In this document: positions 1-14,406 of the stretch, piece after piece
Layout of the letters: every line of letters begins with the position of its first letter
Numbering within the stretch: the first letter of the stretch is position 1
Assembly: GCF_036320965.1 (NCBI RefSeq)
Contig: NC_092232.1
Coordinates: 60,027,555 to 60,091,554, forward strand
Length of the DNA: 64,000 bases
DNA from: Panulirus ornatus
Lineage: Eukaryota; Arthropoda; Malacostraca; Decapoda; Palinuridae
Reading direction: 5' to 3'
The notes under the pieces: generated by a model
What the model was told of the DNA's origin: nothing
The model's input: only the letters and a program-made list of their open reading frames with translations
Databases searched by the model: none
Made by a program: the position numbers and the translations under genes

Positions 1-157
1 ACCACCACCCTCACATCACCACCACCCTCACATCACCACCACCCTTACATCACCACCACCCTCACATCACCACCACCCTCACATCACCACCACCCTCACA
101 TCACCACCACCCTCACATCACCACCACCCTCACATCACCACCACCCTCACAACACCA
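1..157. repeat. 17-bp minisatellite, about 9 copies
   Basis: The unit ACCACCACCCTCACATC repeats about nine times with almost no variation and then runs into sequence matching 17218-17275. At 17218 the same place holds a single copy within the threonine/proline-rich end of the Gypsy-like pol frame. The array is therefore a local expansion of the pol tail just upstream of env in this duplicate copy. Confidence 0.95.
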
Positions 158-640
158 CCACACACACATCAGTATTCATTAAGACCTCACCTTTAAGAAG
201 TTGCTAAGTTTATCATTTTCCAGGTTCTTCCTTCTCATGTCCTTATGGTGTCTTCCTGTATATGACACCATGGCAGTTCCAGGCGCCCTTCTCACGACTC
301 CCCGCGGGGTCCACCTTGTGAGGGACTCAGTTAAGTTGGGCCTGGAGGGTCTACCCTACACTTACGATCATTTACTGAAACTACTGGAGGCCGTACTTGG
401 CTTACGGTCTAACTTACTCAAGTATTACACAAGTATAACGATCAGAAACTCTAGTGTTGCTCCTCCTCCAACTTTGTTAAACCAGTGGACCTAGAAAGTG
501 AATAGTACCTGTGTGATTCTGTATGACATAATACAAGACACTGAATCTTCAGTAAATACTAACGCCAGGATCAACACGAAAAAGTAAAGAGAAGCAAAAG
601 AACTTTGCTTAATTTTGTAGGTTCCCTCCAATCATACTAG
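158..640 (+). pseudogene. env fragment of Gypsy/errantivirus-like element (truncated duplicate)
   Basis: This matches 17235-17715, the pol tail and the start of env in the larger element of this window, with scattered substitutions. An open frame at 201-494 covers the hydrophobic leader and the first ~95 residues. It ends at a TAG where the other copy has a TGG tryptophan codon. A second stop (near 556) is shared with the other copy, so that break predates the duplication or belongs to the family. The putative cleavage-site region at about 580-610 is present but interrupted by a stop. The match ends near 640, where the Jockey-like LINE tail begins, and env does not resume beyond that LINE. 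This is a dead fragment. Confidence 0.8.
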
Positions 641-654
641 TTTGGTGATGATGA

Positions 655-1126
655 TCAGGAATGATGATAGAAAAGTCCCTTCCAAGGAAGAGCGGGAAAA
701 GAGAGGAAGGGGGGGAAGAGCAAGATTTGTTACAGGAAGTGAATTTTAGAGGGAGGAAAAGAGCCAGGGCTTAACCCAGCTTGCATAGGAATAATAGGAT
801 AAGTAGGGCAGAGATAAGTGGAGGGCGAGTTTGTTTTCTTCTATTTGTTTTTTTATTGATATTCTTTTCGTAGATTTATTTTTCATATATTTATTTATCT
901 ATTTATTCATTTATTTATTCATTTATCTATTTATCTATTTATTTTTCTTTTTAATAAGGATATAGGAGGAGATGGATCGTATCTCTGGCCGATGGACACT
1001 GATTTTACCAAGGCGTTCCCCGCACGGACTTAGCAGCAAGATCTATAGTGGTTTTTAGTTTTTAATATATGGTCACTGGATGTTGTCCAGGTTGTATATT
1101 AAACATGTTACCTGGGTGGTCTATTC
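655..1126 (-). other. 3' UTR and (TCA)n tail of LINE copy 1
   Basis: This non-coding segment follows the RT stop. It holds a purine-rich block (near 670-790) and a T/A-rich block (near 840-960, plus-strand reading). It is shared with copy 2 and ends in short TCA/ATC repeats instead of poly(A). Confidence 0.7.
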
Positions 1127-3751
1127 CTAGGAGATTGTTGAAGTAATCAATCCAGTATGATGTATTTGAAATCGCTCTACTTGTCTTTCAAACAATTTCC
1201 TCCAGTAGATGTTTAGTGGAGGGATTCGTACTCTCTCGTGAAGTTCTGTGTTTCTGATGAACTCGTGCCATTTGATGTTAAAAGCCCAACGTAGAACATT
1301 GTTCTGAATTACGTATTTGGAGTGCATGGATGTTGGTTTGGCTCCGAGTTCGAGAGCTGAAGGGGCATAAATGATAAGTGGTCGTATTAATGCTTTGTAG
1401 AGGTGCAATTTGGCTTTGAATTGCACCTCTCTAAATCTATACAATTTCTCGAGCTCTGCTCTCGCAATAACCGCTATACGCTGAATATATCGGTTCATTC
1501 TCAGGTATACATCATAACTTAGGCCCAGGACAGTGTTGGTGTTTGAGATGGGAATGGCTAAATGACGGTGTATACGGGAGTGTAGGTAGACATTACTTAT
1601 GTTGTATCTCTGACGTACGTTAAAGTAAGATATGTTGAATTTGGCAGGATTTGATTTAATCCTCCATTTTAACTCCCAAAGCCAAACGTTGTCAATTTCC
1701 TGTTGGGTTCTGCTGATTAAGTGTGTGAGGGTTACGGCTCTGATTAGCTGTGTGACATCATCTGCATATTGGAGAGTGATGGAGTCCAGGTGTATAGGAT
1801 TGGGAAGATCATTTGAGTAGAGTGTGTAAAGAGTAGGGGCCAGCACGGAGCCTTGAGGTACACCGGCATTGAGGAAGAAGTAGTTTGAGTAAGTGTTTCT
1901 GTATTTGATTCGGGTTTTTCTGTTGCTATGATAGTTAGAGAGAAGCTTAATGGCGGGTCGTGGGAGTTGAAATTGGGTGCTTAGTTTGTACCTCAATCCA
2001 TTGTGCCAAACGGTGTCAAAGGCTTTTTCAACATCATTTGTGATGAAGGCGGTCATTTTGTGTGTCCGCGTGTTGTTTTTAATGTAGTTAGTGATTATGT
2101 TGACTTCATCTTATATGATGTTGACGAAAGCCAATCTGTTTGTGTGAGAGTAGGTTGTTGTATGCTAGGTGTTGTCTAAGTCTGTTGTTTAAGATTCTTT
2201 CAAATGTCTTCCCAATGGACTCAAGTAGGCTGATGGGTCTGTAGTTCACTGGGTCCCTATTGGATTTGTTGGGTTTAGGTATCATTGTGGTTGTTGCTGT
2301 TTTGAAGGCCGCGGTAAAATAGCCAGAGGCTAGTGCCGCGTTGAAGAGGAAGTTGATGGCTTTAATAGTGTTGTCAGGGAGATGTGTAAGTAGCTGGTAA
2401 CCAATGCCTGAGTTACCTGGGGATACTTTGTGCGATTTGAAGAGGAAGAATTTGACCTCGCTCGTTCTTATGGGAGTTGTGAGAAAGAGGTCATGTGAAG
2501 CGATTGGTCGTACGCCAGAGGGTGGGGACGGTGGGGGGTTGGGGGTGGGGGGGTTGAGGGTGAAAGATACCTTCCCAGTGTTTTTGAAAAATGTTCGCGA
2601 TGTCTTGTGGGTTATGGTGTAGAGTGTTGTTGTCATTTAGCCGATTGAAGTCTGTTTTTGGTATTCCTTTGAGTTTCCGGGTTCTGCTCCAAAACTCTTG
2701 AGGAGATTTAATTCGGTGTTGATCTGTTGTGGTGATGAGAGATTTCCAGTGTCTATTGTGGTCTTCTAGAAGGCTGTTGAGTGTGTGGTTTTGTAGGGAT
2801 GTGAGGTCCCACCGTACTAGGCCCAAACGATGTCTGTTATGCTCAAAGCGTCGACGGTAGCACGACAGAAGTCTGGTTGTTTTGGGAGAAAGGAAGAAGG
2901 AGTATCTTGAGGTAAATGAAGATGTTGGGATAGAGGCGTCAGCTGCCTGTGTGATTGTTCCATGTATATGTTCTATTTCTGTGTCTATTAGTGTTATTTT
3001 GTGATTTTCATAGTTTGTCGTGTAAGTGCAGTTGGAGAGTGTCTTTGAAGTTGTCCTAGTCTACTTTTTTGGAGTGGTAGTGTAAGGGTGATGGGACGAG
3101 GATAGGGTTAGACGAGAGATGAAGAAAGATAGAGATTTGTTCGGAACCACAAAGTGGTCCTGGAGACAAGAAATTATGAAGATTATTACTGGCTCTGTTG
3201 GAGAAGACAAGGTCAGGTCTGCCTTTTCCTCCTGGGCCAGTGAAGACGGTGTGGAGGTAAGGACCTAGGAAGTTAAGACTTTTGTAAGAGTATAAAGCGA
3301 ATAAGTCATCACCATGAGAATTGCTTCTGCTGTGGTGGAAGGTTCTGTGTTGGGCGTTGAAGTCAGCTAGAAGGTAGACTGGGATATGTGTGTGATTGAA
3401 TACTGTGTAGAGATCATGGAGTTGAATGGAAGTGTTGGGTCGAGAGTATGTAGTGCAGAAGATAATGAAGCCATGTATTGTGTTTATATTAACTGCTAGA
3501 AAGTGTTCGTATTGCCATGAGATGGCGAGGTATTCGTGTTCGATGGTGTTGCGTATGAGAATCGCGACTCCCTCGTGTCTACTGTCTGGAGACTGTCGTG
3601 ATGTATACCTGTAATGTCTAATTTTGTATCCGTTGGTGATACATGTGATGTTAAGTATCACAACATCGGGTTTTTTCTCTTCGAGGAAAGTGGCAATCAG
3701 ATGACGGCCATTGTGATAGCTGCGCACGTTAAACTGTTAGAATTTTAGCAT
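1127..3751 (-). pseudogene. LINE ORF2: APE-type endonuclease and reverse transcriptase, copy 1, broken
   Basis: The product would nick chromosomal DNA and reverse-transcribe the element RNA. The endonuclease is at 3751-3056, with a QFNV start, DFNAQHR and a C-terminal GSEQISI in place of the usual GSDHxPI. The linker and RT fingers lie at 2826-2106 (NYRPISLLESIGKTFERIL). The RT palm is at 2056-1127, with AFDTVWH, the GVPQGSVLAPTLY block and YADD at 1754-1768. The reading frame breaks near 3725, 3056, 2636 and 2106. The usual catalytic Glu of the endonuclease 'LxET' motif is replaced (ILNIT). ORF2 starts with an ATG one base after the ORF1 stop (TAAAATG), a typical stop-restart junction. Confidence 0.85.
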
Positions 3752-3752
3752 T

Positions 3753-5311
3753 TTACGACTTATGGAAGTTTATTGGCCTTCTGTGTCTATTGTTGATGAA
3801 GGCCACTGACGAACCGTTTGAGTGTTTCACGTGTATCATGTTTCTAGTCTTGGGTCGGGATACATCTGGTGAGGGGTCAGGAGAGGGGAGAGGGGAGGGG
3901 AGAGAATCATTGTCGACGAGTTGAAGGTCAAGGTTGACCGTTGGTGGGTTGTCTGGTGTGTCGGCAGGGTCAGGTGCTGGGGCTCCTCTGGGAGGGTTTG
4001 GTAGGGGACGGAGGGAGGGGGAGGAGGGGAGGGGGGGATTGGTGAGTGGAGGTTCTGGGGGAACTGTCGTGGTGGTGGAAGTTGGGACGGTGGGGGTGGG
4101 AGAGGAATCGGTATTTGGAGAGACAGTAGGATTGTTGGTGTTGGGTTGGGGGGTTGTGGATGGAGTTGTGCTAGAGGGTGCGGAGGGGGTAGTGGAAGTT
4201 GGGAGGGTGACAGGTTGAGTAGTTGGGGGAGAGTTGGAAGTGTTACTGGGGGTCTCCTGGGATACGTTTTCGTTAGGGGTCAGGGTGGCGGACGAGACAG
4301 GGGTCGGTGAGGGATGGTTGGTGGCGGGGGAGCTGAGGAGTTCAGGTGGAGTTCGTACATTGGGTAGGTTGTTATGAGCAAGAAGCAAATCGAAAATTCT
4401 GATGAATTCCGACTTATCTTCCCCGCTCAGGAACAACGCTTTTAGGTAGCACGCATGCATCCTACCTTGTAGGGTGAGGAGGTCTGAAGAATTAGTAGTT
4501 GGGATAGGAGAAGCTTGGGTGGCAGGGGGAGGAGCAGCAGCAGCAACTGTTGCGTAGAGGTGAGGGTTTGTGGAAGGAGGTGAGTTGGATTTTTGTGCCT
4601 GACTCACTGCGCAGAGTTGCTCCTTCTTACGTGGGCACAGTCCAGATACAGCAACGTGTTCACCTTTACAGTTGACACACTTCGCTGCCTGAGACTTGCA
4701 CTCACGAAAACCATGACCAGTTTCCGCGCATTGACTACAGGTTTGGTGGGGTTCTTTACAGTTCTTAGTCTCATGTCCGTATTTCAGACATTTGAAACAT
4801 TGTTGTACGTCGAGATATTCATCTTTCTTCAGGGATTTTGCTGGCAAAGAGATCATGGGGAACAGGACTCCCCGGGAGAGCAGGCGATCGGCCTCGGTCG
4901 GGTTTGAACATTGTATCTTTATTGATCTGGAGTTATTCGGTTTATAGACGTTGATGACATTAACGTCATTGTTTTCGCCATTGATGGCTTCAACAATCTC
5001 CGAAGGGCTGAGGGACAAGATAGATTCATCAACATTGTAGGCAATAATAGTACATCTAGCTTGAAGGGGCAGCGGTCCTGAACGATTTGGTAGTTTTTGT
5101 TAGCTAGTTCATCAAGGAGAGGCTTAGATAGGATTCTATCTAAATCACTATCTTTGCCCAAGCAAATCTTAAACTGGTATTTGTTCGAGGGGAATTGAAT
5201 GACTCTAGTAGGACGGATCTCAGTGGTCTTAAAGACGATGGCCAGGAGTTCGAACGTGGAAGGAGGGGGACAATCAGTTTTGAGGGATTTTAGACGTATG
5301 TCGGGCGGCAT
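3753..5311 (-). pseudogene. LINE ORF1: gag-like RNA-binding protein, copy 1
   Basis: ORF1 proteins of Jockey-type LINEs coat the RNA. The N-terminal 130 residues (5311-4919) are in one frame and the next 421 residues (5018-3753) are in the -1 frame; both are otherwise open. The second part has three zinc knuckles at about 4790-4630, starting CFKCLKYGH, CSQCAETGH and CVNCKGEH. A long Pro/Thr/Ser-rich C-terminal half follows, then a basic end. The break lies between about 5105 and 5070 and occurs in the same place in copy 2. It could be a family-wide lesion or programmed frameshifting. Translation would start at the ATG at 5311 (MPPDIRLK). Confidence 0.8.
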
Positions 5312-5819
5312 GTTGGTGGCATCAGTGTCCTAGTGCGAGAAAACGTGAGTGAGGGAGGCTCGACGGTCCAAGGTAGGGGAGAGGTAAGAGATAGTGTGAG
5401 GGTCTCCACCCCGTCAGGTGAGAACAGGTCCACTCCAGCCTCCACTCCTTAGGAAAATGAGTTTTCCAGAATGGGGTGGGGAAGCTGGGGTAGAGATTGC
5501 TCAAGCCAAACGGTCGAGAGATGGATGATGGATGATAAAAAATAGAAAATAAAAAAGACATGTGAAGATGGAGTGGAGGCAACGCGGGGGTGTGGGGAGC
5601 AGCGAGGGTGGTGAGGGAACAGCCTGCCGGCGTCGTCACCGTAACGGTCTCCCGCGGGAAGGACCAACGCGGGAGGCAACGTTACAATCCACTTCTTTCT
5701 TCGGTCTTCTCTCTACTGTCTTCTGTCTTCTGTCTTCTTTCTTCTGTCTTCTTTCTTCTGTGTTCGTGGGATCTGGCGGTTAATCCTCCATCAACCACGT
5801 GGTTAACACGTGGCCGAGA
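5312..5819 (-). promoter_or_regulatory. 5' leader / internal promoter region of LINE copy 1
   Basis: This segment is shared with 53446-53924 and lies upstream of ORF1. It is GC-rich near 5575-5690 and contains a CTT-rich run (5695-5765) that is longer here than in copy 2. LINEs of this group carry internal promoters in this position; no specific element could be confirmed by eye. Confidence 0.5.
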
Positions 5820-6474
5820 CAGGAGCAGCACCTTCTCGAATGGCTAGAAAAGATGATGTATACATAGGAACATTCTTATATATACCGGGTCAGATGGACG
5901 TTAAAGTAGCAGTTGTACCTTCTGTGCCTATCATCGTGTGCTTTTTGTGAAATGTGCATTTTTCTTTGTATGTATCTTATGGAACATAGACAACACAGCA
6001 AGCTCTATCTTATGATACCATTATATTTTACCTTTTTCCATATATACATAGAGATAATTGTATAAAATTGCCTTTCAACCTTCATCCGGATCAAGTGAGG
6101 CAGGGTGGGCGGAGCTTATGGCTTTTCTTCAGCCAATAGGGAGGGAGTTTGTGTCTGCTAGTACACAAAACGCGCTCGCACCACCGAAGACGACATTACC
6201 AAATTACTGATACCTAACCCAAACAATACATAGGAATTTCATCCTTACAACTTATCAAACTATACCAAATGCAGCCCTCTCATTTGTAGATCATTGTCAA
6301 CCAATGGCAAGCACGTATTCCACCATATATAGAGGCACCGAGGCCCGTTAAACCCCGTTTTCAAACCTCCAGTCTACAAAAAAGGACTTTAACTGGCCTT
6401 CCTTTCCACGCTTAACACACCGACCCACTACTACCACAAACACACACTCCCATTACTTGTATACTTTATTTACT
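5820..6474. other. unassigned sequence, no gene seen
   Basis: No ORF of note on either strand. There is one TATA-like stretch (CCATATATAGAGG near 6333) about 110 bases upstream of the next repeat. I cannot link it to a transcript. Confidence 0.5.
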
Positions 6475-6700
6475 TATAATTTCTCGTTGTATCCCGCGTT
6501 AGCGAGGCAGCGAAAGGAATCACACGAAAGAATGGGCCAACCCTCCCACATACACATGTATACACATACACGTGCAGAAACGCCCATATACATGCCTATG
6601 CATTTCAACCTATACATATTCATACATACACATACATATACTTATATACACATGTATATACTTCATACTTACTGTCTTTATTCATTCTCGTCGCCACCCC
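6475..6700 (-). mobile_element. 3' end of RTE-like LINE (diverged)
   Basis: Read on the minus strand, this matches the 3' UTR of the RTE copies at 8640-8901 and 21880-22133. It includes the GAATGAATAAAGGC segment, the TATGTAT/ACGTGTA-rich stretch and the terminal CGCTACCTCGC hairpin-like motif. No coding part remains. Confidence 0.7.
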
Positions 6701-6734
6701 GCACACTTAATTCATACTTTATATATCTTTCTTT

Positions 6735-6975
6735 TCTTTTATACTATTCGCCATTTCCCGCGTTAACAAGGTAGCGTTAAGAACAGAGGACTGGGCCTTT
6801 GGGTGAATATCCTCACCTGGCCCCCTTCTCCGTTCCATCTTCTGGAAAATTAAAAAAAGAAAAGAGAATACGAGAGGGGAGGATTTCCAGCCTTCCACTC
6901 CCTTCCCTTTTAGTCGCCTTATACAACACGCAGGGAATACGCGCGAAATATTCTTTCTCTCCTATCCCTAGGGCT
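6735..6975 (-). mobile_element. SINE-like element with RTE-type 3' tail
   Basis: This is the reverse complement of the elements at 22209-22445 and 32451-32676. From the 5' end it has a box-A-like TGTCGTAGAAGG (diverged here), a G-rich block, a box-B-like GGCTGGAAATCC, and a middle with GAACAGAG. The 3' end CGCTACCTxGxTAAxGCGGG is shared with the RTE LINE. It lies directly next to RTE copy A. The tRNA origin of the head is inferred from the A/B box pattern only. Confidence 0.7.
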
Positions 6976-6980
6976 TATAC

Positions 6981-10593
<3,613 letters not shown>

Positions 10594-10620
10594 ACTGTGA
10601 GTTAAATAGAGTTAGATACA

Positions 10621-10947
10621 TGTTGCCACGGGCTCACTGTTCCCACGGGCTACTGTTAATCAGGATGTTTGAACACGTAAGAGCTGATCTGTTATTTGAA
10701 CACGTTGTTGAATGGGTGTTGACGGACTCCCATATAACCCCTGCCAGTGTGACCTGAGGGGACACACTGGCCAGCATCGTCACACTGTTCACTAGAGTGT
10801 GTCGTAGTGTGTCATAAGACTATAGCCCAGAGTACTACAGATGGACGTACACGTTTTGTTGTAATAAATCTACAAAGGCCGCCTGATCTTCATTGAGTAC
10901 CACAGACGAAGAAGACCTGATTTCCTTCCTCTCAACTTAACCTTACA
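10621..10947 (+). repeat. putative 5' LTR of the env-bearing Gypsy-like element
   Basis: The segment starts TGTTGCCACGGG and ends CTTACA, giving TG...CA ends. It contains a TATA-like CCATATAACC (near 10731) and a polyadenylation signal AATAAA (near 10863). A primer-binding-like TGGTGGCAGTGACG follows two bases after the end. No second LTR copy is in the window, so the ends are inferred. Length 327 bp is normal for the group. Confidence 0.55.
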
Positions 10948-12058
10948 AATGGTGGCAGTGACGTAAGAACCCACGTGACCACACACGACCGTCACATCTA
11001 CTTCATATTTCTACGTCTGGTGTTGCCAGCAGTCATACAAGCCTACCTGACACCGTCTTGGTGCTCGCTCCATTGGACATTTAGGGCGGAAACTACGGCC
11101 AGCTACGTTCTTCATCACCCTTACCTCAATGCAGTGAAAATACGTCTTTATTGCATTGCTGACACTGTGTCGCTTGCAAGGGCATCAAGACAGCGCCACC
11201 GCCGTGCAGTGTTGTCATCACATCCAGACGTGTCAAGCAAGGTCAGCCATCCTGCCAACACCAACGTGGAGGTCATCTTGTCAACCGCTCCAGAGACGCG
11301 TCATCATCAGCCGTGGCGACATCCCAGACGTCAGCATCGCGTGGTCCAGCCCTTGTCGCTCACTCAACTTTCCTGCTAGCGAGTCGCTACTCTGCACACG
11401 TCTCCACCTCGCTACACCCAGCGAGACGCTACTCTGCACACATCTCCACCTCGCTACACCCAGCGAGCCGCTACTCTGCACACATCTTCACCTCGCTACA
11501 CCCAGCGAGCCGCTACTCTGCACACATCTTCACCTCGCTACACCCAGCGAGCTGCTACTCTGCACACATCTTCACCTCGCTACACCCAAGACGTCTTCGT
11601 AAGCGAATCTCCCATTCAGATAAGAACTGTGTCAAAATGGTTCACTCTGTGAGATATGCTCCTTTTGTGTGTTACTAGTTCCTAGTCTATAAATATAGAC
11701 ATCTATATACTTTTGGGTAATATGATTATTCATCTTTGTAGTTTAGCAAATTAATGTAAGTTTTCAGTTATTCTTGCATATATTCTTTCTTATGTTTTCA
11801 TACATTGATACTATTCTTTTTAGTGATGATTACTTTCATATATAGAGTCCATTACTGATATGTTATACTATTATGTGCACCTCTCATATACAGAGTCTTG
11901 TATTCATATGTTATACAGTTATGCCAGCCTTTTATTGCCTTTATTTCATTTCAATATTTTCAAATGATATTCATGTTATGTATTTTGTATTAAGTCAATA
12001 GTGTTAATTATATTTTAAATATTTTTGTGGGGCTATTACTTACACACTTTATGTAAGA
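10948..12058 (+). other. leader region of the Gypsy-like element
   Basis: Between the LTR and gag there is a 42-bp minisatellite (11381-11589) and an AT-rich stretch (11690-12058). The 5' half is open in two frames, but no known domain is seen. Confidence 0.5.
11381..11589. repeat. 42-bp minisatellite, 5 copies
   Basis: Units begin at 11381, 11423, 11465, 11507 and 11549. Each carries CGCTACTCTGCACAC and ACCTCGCTACACCCAGC. The 42-bp period keeps frames open. Confidence 0.95.
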
Positions 12059-13100
12059 TTGTATTACAAGTCCGATGAAATTCCACGCGGTAATCGTAAA
12101 GGTTCATATGTACTTAGGAATTTACCTAGAATCCCTTATTATAAACGGAACCAGCCTTCTAAAATGGCGACGTCACACAAAGTTGTTTTGACAGATTCTG
12201 GTGACACAGATGACCCACAGAAACCTTCTCACACGTTACCACACCCACACCCACCTCCCCCTCCACATCACAAAAACTTCACTAAAAACCGTTGTAACAC
12301 TAAAACAAGCTAGGGAACCACACGAGTTATTTGATGGTAAACTGTCAAATTTTAATCGGTGGATTAGAAATGCAGAGGACATTGTTGAACATAATGGTGA
12401 TTCAGGAGACAGAGCGTTTATATCGGCTGCTAAAAACCTCATTGATTTCAACCAGCCTAACAATTAAGCTAGGGTTGTCTATGGCTCAGATGACATTGGA
12501 AACTGTACATCTTGGGAGGAATTTAAAACGTTGTTTACATCAGGTTGTGAGGAATCATTCTCAGATAGTTTACTACACGTCCTTTTACGTGGTCTTAACA
12601 CAACATACTTGGATGATACGTCAGTCCCTGATCACTGGAGTACCTTACATGGAAGAATGAGATTAGTTAGGCAGGATTATGAATCCTCACCCTGGATATC
12701 AGCCATGATGAATCCTGAAACTCATGTGCAAACACTCATGCGTTTATTACACATAACCTTCATTCTCAAGGACCTGACCTCCAGACGTAAGACGACGGTT
12801 ACTTAATGAGAACATCGACCCATCATTGTGGGTCGGTAACAAAAGTGTTAAATTACACTCAAAAGAAATGTGGTTATTCCAACACCAAGACACTGGGGAG
12901 AGTGTCAGCTTCCCAAAGTGTGACGTAACATTCTAGTGGTCAACACAATCATTCTTCTCATGGTCAAATACAGCGATTCAGTGATGACAAACACTCACAT
13001 AAAGTGACGTGCTTCCGGTGTGGCCAACCAGGACATAAAGCGAATGTGTGTCCTTACACATGGGACTCATTCTCACGTGAGCCTCGACCAGAACAACAAA
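12059..13100 (+). pseudogene. gag of the Gypsy-like element, broken
   Basis: Gag would form the particle core. Capsid-like sequence is spread over several frames: 12164-12313 contains a Pro/His-rich start (MATSHKVV), 12331-12467 contains EPHELFDGKLSNFNRWI, and 12531-12806 contains CEESFSDSLLH. A zinc knuckle CFRCGQPGHKANVC (CX2CX4HX4C) lies at 13010-13051. At least three frameshifts or stops divide the gene. Assignment rests on the position, the knuckle and the Gypsy-type 'F.G....F..W' segment. Confidence 0.65.
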
Positions 13101-13418
13101 CGCAGTCAACGACCCATGTCATCACAGCCTCGGTCGTCACAATTCTGCCGACCTAGTCATGATTTCCTCCAGTCAGACATCAGGCTGACCTTCACCCGCT
13201 CGCGCCCAACACCACCAAGCAGGTGTTCATATCATAGCAACGCTAGACACACTTCAGCGGAATGTCGAGCATTAGCTAGACAGACGTCATCTAACACAGG
13301 TTCATCATGTCATTATCAACAATGACAATCTCTCGCTCATGACAAGACTCCATCACATAAGGAACTCTTAAGACATTTTCGTTCTTCGCCATTTTCTCAC
13401 ATTACAAGTTTCGATTTA

Positions 13419-13715
13419 GTGGGTTCTTTCCAGGATAAGACAATCACAATCTTTCTAGACAGCGGCGCTGAAGCAGATGTCATTCATTATGATTTTATTC
13501 AACCATTAATGGGGCGCACTCAACTTGTTCAATGCTCGGACTTTTACCCATCCCTTCAAAGTATCTCAAATGAAAATCTCGACGTAAGGGGCACTATTAA
13601 AATGAACATTCACTTAGGCGACCCGGTCATGACCGTCACCCCTTACATTGTTCGTGGTGTAACTTTTCCTGCTAACTTGTTACTAGGACGCCACTCTATG
13701 TATGGCACAACATAA
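13419..13715 (+). pseudogene. retropepsin-like protease domain of the Gypsy-like element
   Basis: The aspartic protease would process gag-pol. The active-site motif DSGA is at 13458-13469 within IFLDSGAEADVI, and a second conserved region, NLLLGRHSM, lies near 13675-13700. The frame ends at a TAA just after it. The fold size (~99 residues) fits a retropepsin monomer. Confidence 0.7.
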
Positions 13716-14406
13716 GATCTGTCCTATTTATCATGTGGTTTGTGTCAATTGATAATACGTTCCTGCCATTGTCAGCGAAGAGTTCTCACTCAGTCAGAGT
13801 CATTAATACATCTGCTCCCACGTCCTGCTTCACGGTAGACAATACGCATCCTTTTTACTTTTCTACTCATCATTGTCCTGGTAAACTGAAAACAAACATG
13901 ACTCTGCATAGCAACACATTAACGAAGGTTCCTCTCTCACTTTCTCGAACATGGATGAATGATCATGGACTCAGACATAGTCAGGGTGATCTCGCACTAA
14001 GAGTAGTTAATGAACCTTCCTCACTAACTGTCACACGACTGTCCATGATGGACGCCTCTATTCATGAGACCCCAGATGGAGAGGTCACCATATACATTGC
14101 CAGTACGGGACCCACAACTGTCCGTCTCCGCAGAGGAGCTAAGCTTGTGGAATTCTCCGTTTTGAAGTCGGGAATTCAAGACGAGGAGTTGCCTGATAGC
14201 AGACATCCGTCTAGTCTCACATTCCACTAACCCACCACCACCTACTGCTCCTACCTGTGACTCAGCAGTGCACGTCATCTCCCCACCATCACCTCTGACT
14301 CAGCAGTGCACGTCATCTCCCCACCATCACCCCTGACTCAGCAGCGCACGTTCCCTCCCCACCATCACCCCTGACTCAGCAGTGCACGTCTCCTCCCCAC
14401 CATCAC
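13716..14406 (+). other. spacer between protease and RT, with a 38-bp minisatellite
   Basis: An open frame at 13733-14230 codes for sequence I do not recognise; it lies where Gypsy pol has a protease-RT linker. From 14255 to 14405 a 38-bp unit (CTGACTCAGCAGTGCACGTC) repeats four times and breaks the frame before RT. Confidence 0.55.

Larger units (their letters stand above)
655..5819 (-). mobile_element. Jockey-superfamily-like LINE, copy 1 (near full length, defective)
   Basis: On the minus strand the order is 5' leader (5819-5312), ORF1 with three CCHC knuckles (5311-3753), ORF2 endonuclease plus reverse transcriptase (3751-1127), and a 3' untranslated region ending in TCA/ATC trinucleotides near 655. 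A second copy at 48757-53924 matches along the whole length and stops at the same 5' base context (GTTAACACxTGGCCGAGA), which defines both ends. Length is about 5.2 kb. Jockey-like affinity rests on the three-knuckle ORF1, the RT motif AFDTVWH and GVPQGSVLAPTLY. No clear target-site duplication was found. Confidence 0.85.

Noticed and set aside
655..5819. Target-site duplication of LINE copy 1
   Set aside because: The sequence left of the tail (env) and right of the 5' end share no convincing direct repeat.
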